Origin: Arthrobotrys musiformis
Taxonomy: Eukaryota > Ascomycota > Orbiliomycetes > Orbiliales > Orbiliaceae
Reading direction: 5' to 3'
NCBI GenBank assembly: GCA_036971715.1
Contig: JAVHJL010000001.1
Location: 3,224,001 to 3,288,000, forward strand
Length of the DNA stretch: 64,000 nucleotides
Made by a program: the position numbers and the translations under genes. Below the pieces are notes generated by a model. It was given only the letters and a program-made list of their open reading frames with translations, had not been told where the DNA came from and made no database searches. Positions 46,579-56,890 of this stretch are shown piece by piece; within the stretch, counting starts at the first letter, position 1, and the number at the start of each line of letters is the position of its first letter.

Positions 46579-47267
46579 CCCCACTCTATAGCTAAACTAG
46601 TCATAATCTCGGTTCCTCAGAGAATACGGGTGCGTAGTCAAAGTATATCTCCCTCATCGATAAAAACCAAATGAGGTGGGAATAAAGGACTTTCGTCCCC
46701 AGAATATATTTTATCTGACAATAGCCTTTTCAGAGTAGTGGTAGTTCGTCCTAAGAAAAGAAAGACAAAAAAGTGATAAAGCAATGCGCAAAAAGCATTC
46801 AGATACCGAAGCTAACGCCCGGAATCGTCAAAATATAATATCTTTCCTTTTGTTTTGCTCCAGTACTAATGAAGAATATAATAAAAAAAGAAACCAGACC
46901 GGCATACGTTAATCAATTCACTAAAACGTGACAAAAAGGGATCAAGCACCGAAAGAGAAAAATAAACCAAAGAAACAAAGCACAAAACTAAAAACGGGTA
47001 CTGTTGTTTCCGCTCTGCATTTTTCCCCGATTCCATACTGTCCTGCTTGTATGTTCTTGTTGGATCATAGCCATTCTTCTTGTGCAGCAGCGTTGGCAAA
47101 ACATTAATCATAATGACAAGAAAAAAGCTTGAAGGATAAAGTTGGTGGCATCATGGTGGTCCCCCGGCCGCCAGAAAGATCCAAAAGGTAATCAAGTATC
47201 CAATATGAGAGGACTCTCAGACCTTCTGCGGGGATGGTGCCGGCGAATTCTCGATCAGTCGATCCAT

Positions 47268-48007
47268 CTAGGACTGACTCTTTCTTCGCTCTCCCTTCTT
47301 TCCTTTGCTGAGCTTGTCGAACAGTGCTGATCGATCGTTGCGTTCGATGTGGCCGTCACGGCTGGGAGGAGTGGCGTGGATGCTCCCAGCACGCTTCTGG
47401 AATCGGGATGGAGGTACTTTGCTTGCGTCCCACTCCTTCGACCTATAAGTTCAGAGCAAAAAAAAGAAAGAGTCAGTCAAGTTCTAACAAGAGCGAGTGT
47501 CATCATCATAATGACGTCATTATGAAGCGGCTCGCAGTCAACAAGGATTTTGCTTCCTTGGATATAAAATCTCATTGTAACTGATGCGAGGCTTGCCTCA
47601 GATGTCAATGCTGGATATCTGCAGGGGGGTATGCATATCGTATCATATGATACACATGATCCTCGTGTGCAGATTAAAAAGAAAAATAGGAGGGGATATT
47701 CAATCAGATAAAAGGTAATCGGGGAATCTTACATTCGCCTATCTCCATGTTCCACAGGTGTCTCTGCAGCTTGGATACCGTCAGGTCGGGTAGTGCCAAA
47801 CATATCGTACTTGAAACCGGGTTCTCCAAATCCTGGCTCGGTGGGACCGCTAGTTCGTCGGGGAACGTTGTCGTAGGTGGGGCTGACAGGAGATGAAGGT
47901 TCCTCGATTGCTTGTGCGTTTTTGAATTGAGGCGAATCGACCTCTGGGACTGTATTTGGATCGGTATTCATATTTGTATTTGTATTTGACGACTTTAAGA
48001 AGTTCAT
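47268..48007 (-). CDS. small conserved-looking protein with SRFQKRxGSIxATPxSRDGH C-terminal module, 149 aa
   Basis: Two exons, 48007-47733 and 47442-47268, joined through a 290-base intron (GTAAGA donor, TTGACTGAC branch-like site, TTATAG acceptor). The first exon encodes an Asn/Thr/Pro-rich region with PGFGEPGFKYDMFG. The second gives SKEWDASKVPPSRFQKR followed by a GSIHATPPSRDGH segment and a basic tail. That second module has the character of a short conserved fungal family of unknown function; I cannot name it. The apparent stop directly after the first exon is removed by splicing. The intron is far longer than its neighbours and contains a CRE-like palindrome. Confidence 0.75.
47507..47524. 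promoter_or_regulatory. 18-base perfect palindrome with CRE core TGACGTCA
   Basis: The sequence CATAATGACGTCATTATG is its own reverse complement and contains the full cAMP-response element bound by ATF/CREB-type bZIP proteins in fungi. It lies in the long intron of the 47268-48007 gene. Confidence 0.5.
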
Positions 48008-51000
48008 AGTCGAGGAGGGAGAGGGGTAGGAAGATGTATGTTAGGACGAGTATACGATATATATGTATATAACTCAACAAGAGGAAGAGGAGGAGGAGAA
48101 GGGAAGGGATATAGAATAAAAAGAAAAGAGGAAGAGAGAAAGGTCTGTGAGTATAAGTACCTACTTAGGCTGCGTAGGCTAGGCTTATAAGCTTTTGAGG
48201 AGAGGGGGGATCGGTATGCGGTTAAGTCGAGTATAGACTTTCAGGTGTAACTGTAACTGGGGGGTGATATTTTATATGAGTAAGTAAGCTTTTGTTAATT
48301 CAAATCTTGTGCGATTTAAAAATATCAGAGTTCAGAATGAAAACATTAGAAGATCAGGGCTGGCCAGGACTGGACTTAAATAGTCTCGATCGATGCGTGT
48401 CTGCGTGCTCATGACGGGGGAAGGGAGGCCAAGAGGACCTGGGGAAGGAAGGAAGACGGTAGAAGGATAGACACCGCAAGCGTTAAAAAGCAAGCTGAGA
48501 ATCGAAGGGATGAGGCCAATCTGAGACCATACCGCCCTTTCTGTATGCAGATGTACCATGATCCAAGTAATTATACCTACTTCAGCAAGGTATACTATAC
48601 TATAGCGGATAGTGTGTAGTCTATACCTTATCTGGCTCAGGGCTGGGGAAGGGGGGAGGGAAGGAAGAAGCAATATAGACTTCGAATCAGGTTAACTTTG
48701 GTCGAAGGGGACTTACCGGGCCTTGTCTCTTTTTGTTCTATTTTATTTTATTTTTCCTAGCTCCCTTGGGTCTACGACCTTACCCCGGATGTGAGGGCGT
48801 GAGAGTAAGAGTGAGAGTGATACGATGTATGCAACGGTCAGGTTTCTCTGTGTATTATAAAACGAGAGTTGGCCCCAATCAGTGCAGTCCAAGTTGGATC
48901 GATCGATAGATGGTGATATCGATATCGATCGATGGTGTTTGTGACTGTGACTTCGTCTTCGTCTTCTTGGTGTATGGTTGAGTGCAGCTGGGGCGATGGG
49001 AGACAGATATTTATATCCTCAGAAGGATGATTACGATTCCAAGACGAGAGAGGGCCAAAGGGACTCGACGCTCCTCTTATAACTTCTTATCCGGGTTATA
49101 TTGTATTTTATTACTTAATATAATGTAATATGATCAATTCACCGTCGTTCTGATATGCAGTCAATCAATCAAAGGTCGTTCAAACTTCAACTGCTTCAAT
49201 CGCGGCAAACGCCCGAATATAACATCAATTGTACCGAGGAGCCATGTATTCCTCTTTCCCGTGAGCTTTTATTAATACTTATTAATTAACATGCATCCTA
49301 CCTCAGCGTTCATGTCACAGACAGCCAGCTTCCTGCATGATATCTGCATTATCAGTTCCGGCCTTGATTCGAATCCCCCCGGCCATGCGTACAGGTACGT
49401 ATACCACCACTCCGACTAGCTAGCTCGAATCGGTACTTACCCTATGTGAAATCAGGTATGAGTTAATCGCAATCGAAAGAAACTAGCTTGGTCCACTAGC
49501 GGGGCTTACAAGCACAACGGTGTGCCTACATGAACGGCCTCGCCTCTTCTTCTAGCTCCGTTGGATCCATGCAGCTGCATACATAATATGCATATATATG
49601 CATATAAACCATCCAACCACGTCGAAGGGAAGAAAGACACTAAAACACACCCCGCCAAGGTAAGGGGGGTGGGCATTTATCATCATCGGTACCTATCGAT
49701 ACCTGTTTTTCTTCTTCTTCTACTGTCGAGGAGAAAGGAGCAGAGGGGGGCTAGATTTACCGATCCAATTAATCGTCAAAAGTATATTGCAGAAGGTTAA
49801 TTCAGTTTAGGTATTATATGCGATCCCAGCTATCGATGACATGATTGCACACCACTTTCCTACAATAGAGGATACTACAATTCTTCCGGTACCAGTACCT
49901 TTTTCTTTTTTTTCTTTCGTATATGGATCGGTTCTTGTTGCACTGCATTATCATTTATCATATCTCCAGGCCCTGTCGTGGTTGTTGCTTTGTAGCGCTT
50001 CCCTTTCCTTTTCAGCTGGGTCGTGGCCTGGCCGGCCATGGTTAACGATTGATGACCCGGCAATGACAGCCGACAAGAATTGGCAAGTCGTCCCATTGAC
50101 CCTTCTTTGCCAAACCCTTTCGCTTTCCGAAAAAGAAATCTTCCCTATCTCGCGATCTTCGAACTAGTTCCAGGCCAGGGCAGGGCAAGGAAAAAAGGGA
50201 ACCCGCGGGGGGGAAAGAATGAAGGGCCAAGACATCACCCCCAGCCTACCGATATCTAACATTCGAAGACATTTCAATCGAACAAGGTTTCAAACACCCT
50301 CCGCACTGGCCAGTTTTAATTCCCCTTCACAACAGGATTTCAGAAAGGAAAGAGAGAGAGAGAGAGGACGGCACATCACGAGGCTTTGTGGGTCCAGTGG
50401 CGATCGATCGAAAGGCTAAAAAGAACAAAATACGTCTACCGCTAAACCAAGACTCATAGCATAGCTATACGATCGTATACACACACACACACACATCAGA
50501 AAAGAAAAAAGAAAGCGAGAGGCCAAGAGGATAAGTTGTCGACATGCCGTATCTCCGCCCCCCCCTCTCTGACGTTTGCGAAAAACAAAAGGGAAAAAGT
50601 CCCCAATCCCCGGAAATTCGTAGAGTCCTGCTTGGCTGGTTTCTTGGGCTTTTTGCTAGCCAGCTCGGCATTTTGGTTTTTGTTCTCGGTGGCGACTGTT
50701 TCTTCGGTTTCTTGCAATTGGAGCGGATACAAGGCACGAGATATCACGATAGGACTGCCTGTACATGTGGCTACAACCTAAAGACGGAAGGTCCCAGTTT
50801 TCTTTCAAATAATAGTAAAAAGCTTGTCGATGTCGAAATACTCGCATGAAGTTAATTAACGTCAATCAAGAAAAGACCATGTGCCCACAAGTATCGATAT
50901 CATTTCCGTCGTCGCTTTCGAATTCGGCTACTCACCCAATTCGTCAACCCAACCAGAGCGAAAAAAAAAAGTCCGAATCCGAAAAGAAAAATGATTCAGT

Positions 51001-51968
51001 TGAGAACATGTGCACCGAAGGCACGAGGGAGAGGGGTGAGTAAAAAAGAACATGCAAACGTCGATCTGAACTGCGCCTTCCCATGGTTCGCTGCATTCCT
51101 CTAATGTCCGTTGGGATCAAGCGGTCCCGCGGGGTTCCCTCGTTCGCGCAGTTTTCGCCGGCCGAAAGATTGAAACATATCGTCATTTTTTTTCTTCCAA
51201 CTGAACTTCCATCGGAGTAGTCACCATAGTCCGGAAGGAGAAGAGGCTGTGATGAAACCGTACTAAGATTCGTAACGTCGTGGTCTAGAATAACCTGTGA
51301 TCACGAAAGGGTCCTCCTAGCTCATCGATAGCTCAACAGCTAGCTCATAGCAAAAACATCAGACGATGCATATCTTCATATCCCCAATAGCGTAGATTAT
51401 AAATCACCCTCGGAATTCCATGGACCCGAGCGATTCATATCGAATGAAACTCACTAAGCTGTTGACATGCCCTTGAAAATGAAGCTCCGCCATGATACGT
51501 ATACCATCTCCATGAGGCATTATCATCATACCAAGAAGCATAGCCTCCATCTACCATAGCCCCATCTTGTATATAGAACACAAAGAAAAACCCTCATTCC
51601 CGACATCACTAGGTACAAACAAGACTAGACTTCACGACCAACGAATTAAAACTGTGAAAAGAACCTTAAAATTCAAGGAAATTTTGCGGCTTCGCTTAAG
51701 CATCCCACATCGCCCCGTCTCCAGAAAACCCAAAAAATGTTAAAACCAACCTTCTTGCATGCATCTGCAGATCATACTGATGTAGCATTCTAGGTCACTT
51801 TTCTAGTCAGGGACCTAGCTAAAGAGCGGCCGATGTAACGATCGAGCGGGAGAGGAAGAAGAAAAGAAGAGAAAATGCCGCATTGTGGTCTTGCGACTCT
51901 ACGGTTCCTTATTCACTGAGAGATTTTTGGTTCAGAAGTATTATTAGATTGATGTATGGATACAAAAG
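48008..51968. other. 4-kb gene-free region
   Basis: No supported gene. It has the promoter of the gene starting at 48007, AT-rich blocks, a GATC/ATCGAT-rich patch (48898-48932) and an (AC)n run (50479-50495). The open frames (for example 50544-50849, 49841-50167) lack domains and overlap on several frames. It may hold an untranslated transcript. Confidence 0.4.
50479..50495. repeat. (AC)n microsatellite
   Basis: About eight uninterrupted AC dinucleotides in gene-free DNA. Confidence 0.85.
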
Positions 51969-52708
51969 CTAGCAAGTAGGCACCAGAGCTTTCACTCTAG
52001 CGCCCAAGTAGGCTGTAGTAACCCCCACCGCCGCCGTCACCATAATCGGGAAGACGTGGGATGTTTCATTATAACCCCGCAAGCAGGGGCACCTCACAAG
52101 ACTTCCAACCTTGTAGCCCACAAAAAGCTTATCATCAAAAGAACAAGGGGAATAGACACAAGATTCCGTCGGTAAACTCACTAGCCCACCGACGAACTCT
52201 GCAGAACCGCCTCCCTCAACTTCCGCTTGAATTCCTCCAAGGCCGCCTTCTCCTCCCTCTCAATCTCCTGGTCGAACAGCTCCCTTCGAAGCTTCGACGC
52301 CCGCGTGATCGATACATGGTTCCGAGTCTGCCCGTCAGGCTGACCCGCTAACCCTCGGAGCTTCGACCGAAGTCTACCCTGCCTTGCGAGCTCCAGCATC
52401 TGTTTACTGTCAGACCCGGGGTCTTTAGCTCCAAACTCTGTTTTAGACTCGTCAGGAATCTCATCCTTTGCTGCCTCATCAGCTCCGGAGTTCCTAGCTA
52501 GGGCTCGGAGGGTAGCATCCAATTCGACATGAACGGTGCCTAGATCCGACTTTGCGGTGAAGAGAGAGTTACTCTCCATCAAAGGGTCGTGTGACGACGC
52601 AAAGCTGTTGAGAAGGGGAACGGTGAAGGTTGAAGCCGAAGGGACAAGGAGGGGTAGGACCGCCTCTTGAACATCCTTCAACTGCCCCGAAAAGGAAGGT
52701 GTCGTCAT
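51969..52708 (-). CDS. probable C-terminally membrane-anchored protein, 219 aa
   Basis: Model: exons 52708-52182 and 52101-51969. The donor GTGAGT follows GGCTA, and the acceptor GGAAG|T keeps frame. The N-terminal part begins MTTPSFSG and has LPLLVPSASTFTVPLLNSF. A charged helical section (RQGRLRSKLRGL; REEKAALEEFKRKL) precedes the last exon, which ends with the hydrophobic segment FPIMVTAAVGVTTAYLGARV and a short polar tail, so a tail-anchored or late transmembrane helix is likely. The open frame continues upstream of 52708 without an ATG (KLIVDDKIVWK), so an earlier exon may exist. An alternative donor (TCG|GTGGGC) with acceptor GATAAG also keeps frame. Family not recognised. Confidence 0.6.
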
Positions 52709-54190
52709 CTTCCAAACTATTTTATCATCCACGATTAGCTTCCCGATCTAACAAAGGAAGAAAACATCTTTGATAAACAAAGACCGCGAACGGTCATCTT
52801 ATTGAAGATAAATCAGACAAGCCGGTTTACTCCTCGCTCATACACTCCGATCGTACACACCCAACTCCGACGTTCCTCGACGACCGACGAACCGGCTGAG
52901 CTTCCGATACAAAGCCCTACGTTTTGCTCTGACTATGGTACCCATTAACACTTCAACCGAACCCTCCAGAATCATAAAGTCCAACTCAGGGCCCGCAAGT
53001 CTCTCGGGCCCGGATCCGAGTACCCACTCCCATGTTATCCGTCCTCCCATAGCCACAGTGAGAGAGTACTGCGATGGTCGGGTAGGGAGCTTAGTGGGCA
53101 CTCGGTGAGGGACATCTGGGTGGCTAGTGAGGCTAACGGAGCGAGAGTGCAGGGTGGAGAGAGCATTCGTCGAATGGATAGACTAAGGTGTCATCATGAT
53201 ATATATTGGGTGGTGCTGGTGCTGGTGATATTGAAGTGCTTTTGGGAGATTGGTGGCTAACCTTATATGAATAAAAATGGTAGAGAAGTACTACTAAAGA
53301 CCTTTTCGAGTGTTAGTCAATTGCTGCCGTCAAAAAACAGACGTAAATTGAGGTAGTGAATAAGATTATTGGTTTTATGGTAAGATCAGAGATTTTGTAT
53401 CGTTTGGTATATCGTTTGGCTTCAGCTTATGGTTCAGAAGCAGAACTGTATAAAGATGTAGTTCTCATCATAGGAGGAAGTGGGGCACATGGATTTATAT
53501 CCAATAGACAGAGGCACTAGACGAAAAAGCAATACGTACCAAGTATAGTAACCTTCTCCCAATCAATATTCAACCAAGCATCACGAAACGAGATTCTTCC
53601 AGAAAAAATAGTCTGAAGACTCTGGTCGTGCAGCGGCTATGTAGACATCGCTGCTAGTAAAAGACCGGACCTGTTATTTGATTCTGTTAGTCCAAGTCTC
53701 ATAACAAAAGCGTATGATATCGCAGACACAAAGAATCAATATTTGATAAAGTACAATCAGATGGTAGTGCATGTATTGGTTCAATGGCTCACAGATGCGA
53801 TGAGAGTCGCTCGCCAGAACGTGATATGTGAGAAGTTTCCTCATATGATAATAACGAAAATCCAAATGAATACGAATGCAATTAAAAGAATGCTGTCCAT
53901 ACCTATTCGCGAGAAGACCGGAGCCGTTTTCACGGTCTGCGAGGAAGAGTCCGTCTTTTTTGATGTGGTTGTGATGTGTGGAAAGAAAGAAAGAAGGTTG
54001 ATGGTGAAGAGAAGAAAGAAGAAGAGGAAGAGAGGAAGGAATTTTTTTTTTCTACTTGGAACACAAAAAAGTGCAACCACACACAACGCGCATACCCTGC
54101 AACCTCTTAGCACCTTCTCTAACGCTACTCCCAGGCATATCGCGAGATATCTCGGCTTCATCAATATAATCGCAACCGCCCACAATCACA
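52709..54190. other. divergent intergenic region
   Basis: It lies between the starts of the minus-strand gene at 52708 and MTR3 (+). An 87-codon minus-strand open frame (52838-53101) has an ordered look and could be an upstream exon of the 52708 gene, but I could not find a junction that is both consensus and in frame, so I do not join it. The rest shows no gene. Confidence 0.4.
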
Positions 54191-55280
54191 ATGGCAGCCA
54201 GGGCTCCGGACAGACGGCGAAATAACCCGCCTTCGCATGGAACTACACCGCCGGTATTCCTATCCTCATCATCAGAGGCCGTAAAACCCAAGCAGTCGTC
54301 AAGACCACCAAACGAAATCCGCAAGATCTGTATGTTACAATCAATGCACTTACTCGCAAAATTTTATATAAAGTTGAAGCAGAGACTAAACTGAATACTT
54401 CCCAAATATAGTCTTAAGGACCGGCTTAATATCTTCGGTCACCGGCTCCTCCTTTCTCGAAATCGCACCTCTCAAACTCTCAGTCTCAGTCCTGGGTCCC
54501 CGTCCGTTACCCCGGACCTCATCGACCCCGTTTGCAGCACAGGCAATCCTGACCACCGAAGTTAAATTCGCACCATTCGCATCCACAGTTCGCAGGGGAT
54601 ACCTCCGTGACTCCTCGGAGCGTGATCTGGGAAGTAGATTATACCAGGCCCTCGTGGGTGCGATACGACGAGAGTTGTACCCCAAAAGCAGGATCGAAGT
54701 TGTCGTCACTATACTAGACTCTGAGGATGAAGGGGACGATGTAAATACCGTATACATCGAAGAAGGGAAGACGACCGTTGAAACAAAGTTTTGGGATGCG
54801 GGAAGGTCGGAGAGAGCGTTGGGGGTTGTGTTGGCGGGGTGCATCACCGCTGCTTCGGCAGCTTTGGCGGATGCGGGGATCGAAATGTTCGATTTGGTTA
54901 GTGGAGGGGTAGCGACTTCGTTTGTGGATGAGGTTGATCCTAAGGGAAAATCTAAGGGGGACGCCGTTGGTAACAAGCTATACGTGCGAGACCCCGTTAT
55001 TGCACCGCCTGAGGGGAAGACCCCGTTGGCGACTTGTGTCTTGGGATATATGGCTGCAAGAGACGAGATAAGTGAACTATGGATATCTGGGAAAGTCGGG
55101 ACGAAGAACGGAACTACAGAGATGGATGAGCTGGTGGATGAAGCTATAGCCGCTGCGAGGTCGGCAAGAGGAGTGCTGAACGAAGCAGCTAAAGAGAGGG
55201 TCCAATTCATCGTCGACAAGACTGGAGCCGCGTCGGCCCCCACAAAAACTGAAGCTATGGACGTTGAGATGTCCGGATGA
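54191..55280 (+). CDS. MTR3: exosome complex RNase PH-like subunit Mtr3
   Basis: Two exons, 54191-54329 and 54412-55280, giving 335 aa. The start MAARAPDRRR, the IRKIFLRTG junction (split by the intron), GSSFLEI and an RNase PH-like core (RDSSERDL, LYPKSRIEVVVTILDSEDEGD, LAGCITAASAALADAGIEMFDLVSG) match fungal Mtr3. Mtr3 is one of six catalytically inactive RNase PH-like subunits forming the ring of the RNA exosome for 3'-5' RNA processing and decay in nucleus and cytoplasm. The C-terminal ~60 residues include the helical segment before an acidic end (MDVEMSG). It converges on NBP35 with about 180 bases between stops. Confidence 0.9.
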
Positions 55281-55460
55281 AGGAGTGAAGCATTTTGATC
55301 TTGTGATAGCGAATGTAATTATACTGTATTTGATAGACTTATGATATGATATGATACCCGCAAATATAACGCCAGTCTAATGCTAATGTCCAAACCCATA
55401 ATATAACCCCCCCAAAAGTCCATGATCTTATGATATCGATATCTCGAAATAAATCCCCGT

Positions 55461-56614
55461 CTAATCATCTTCATCGACATCTTCGTCGCCGACCAACTCT
55501 CTAACCTTCCCCACGACATCCATCAACGCCTTGCAGGCAGGAGAATCCGGATAAGCGTCAAAGAAACTCTCCCCATAATCACAAGCCATCCCGATCCTCG
55601 GATCCAATGGCACCCTCCCCAAAAACTCCACTCCAACTTCCTTCGCCAGCGCCTCCCCTCCTCCCGTCGTAGCCCTGAATATCTGACTCTCCCCTTTGCA
55701 ATTCGGACACACGAAACCCGACATATTCTCCACAATGCCCAAAACCCTTATCCCGGCTTTCCTACAAAAGTCGATCTCCTTCCTGACATCCAACAACGCC
55801 ACCTCCTGCGGGGTGGTAACCACCACCGCCCCGCTGACACCAGAATCCCGCATGTAAGTATTTACGCTCAGATGCTCATCGCTCGTCCCTGGCGGGGTAT
55901 CAACCACCAACCAATCCAGCTCACCCCACTCCACATCCTTCAAAAACCGCTTAATCATCCCGTTCTTCTTCGCCCCGCGCCAAATAATCGCATCATCCGG
56001 ATTCGGCAGCATGAATTGTATACTCATCAAACACAAATTATCCGCAACGTACACGGGACTCCATCCCGAACTACTGACGTGGATGCTTTCGTTGTCCGCT
56101 CCCAGCATTTTGGGTATCGAAGGGCCGCAGATGTCGATGTCCATTATTCCCACTTGGGTTTCGGGGGATATGGAGGCGAAGGCGTGGGAGAGCATTGTTG
56201 AGAAGGTGGACTTGCCGACGCCGCCTTTGCCGCTGAGGACTAGAAGTTTATGACGGATGGTGGAGAGGCGGGAGGTTATGATCGGAAGGTCTGGATCGGG
56301 GCCTTTCGGGGCGGAGGCGCATATTGCTTGGTTGGGACAGCCGGCACAGGCATCCTAAGTTACTAGTTTTAGTATACAACTTGATTACAGGACATTAGAG
56401 GGGTTTTGAAGCTTGAATATATGTTACGTACTGATTTGCCTGCATTCTGGGATTCCGGACCGGGGCAATGCTCTGTGGAGAGAACTCGTTATTAAAGGTG
56501 CCTTCTAACATTTTAAGATCTGTTATTCTTACCAGGCTCCGGTGCAACTAGCTCCGGTGCAACTTTCGGTGGATCCTTGAGCGAAAGCTCTGGTGGCGGT
56601 TGAAACACGACCAT
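55461..56614 (-). CDS. NBP35: cytosolic Fe-S cluster assembly factor NBP35 (P-loop NTPase)
   Basis: Three exons: 56614-56533, 56472-56432 and 56354-55461, giving 338 aa, the usual size. The four N-terminal cysteines that bind a 4Fe-4S cluster are present (C30, C44, C47, C53 in HCPG...CAGCPNQAIC), distinguishing Nbp35 from Cfd1. The deviant Walker A motif GKGGVGKST is at ~83-91. Other family motifs include DIDICGPSIPKMLG, the Walker-type DTPPGTSDEHL, and the C-terminal CPNC pair that bridges a cluster between Nbp35/Cfd1 subunits. It forms the CIA scaffold with Cfd1 and acts in cytosolic and nuclear Fe-S protein maturation. Confidence 0.96.
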
Positions 56615-56890
56615 TTTTTACAAGTTGATGTTTTGAGAAGGGGGAAAGAGAGAAAGGTGGGATGCAGTCGATGCAAGGCGAAAGTGCGCTGCCCATTTTG
56701 AGTTGCGGGCGGCCTTACAAATCCAAATTCCAAGCGCGGCCGTTCGTCGGCCACCTCCATTTTTTTCAACTACAATTTGCTAGACCTAAAACTATAGTAT
56801 AATACATGATAAGATATCAACCTGGTGGCCCCGTAAATCCAAATGCTATACACAAACTCTCATCAACCCTTGTAACTGGGGGTACTTTGG

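Larger units (their letters stand above)
46181..47267. other. AT-rich region with several hairpins
   Basis: No protein gene seen. A group of inverted repeats occupies 46396-46578. It lies between a plus-strand small ORF and the 3' end of a minus-strand gene, so both terminators may be here. Confidence 0.45.

Noticed and set aside
49371..49391. GATTCGAATCC motif like a tRNA T-arm
   Set aside because: No matching acceptor stem, D-arm or anticodon arm could be laid out around it.
54386..55243. 285-codon minus-strand open frame opposite MTR3
   Set aside because: It is the antisense shadow of the exosome subunit; composition is Ser/Ala-rich as expected from the complement and no domain is seen.
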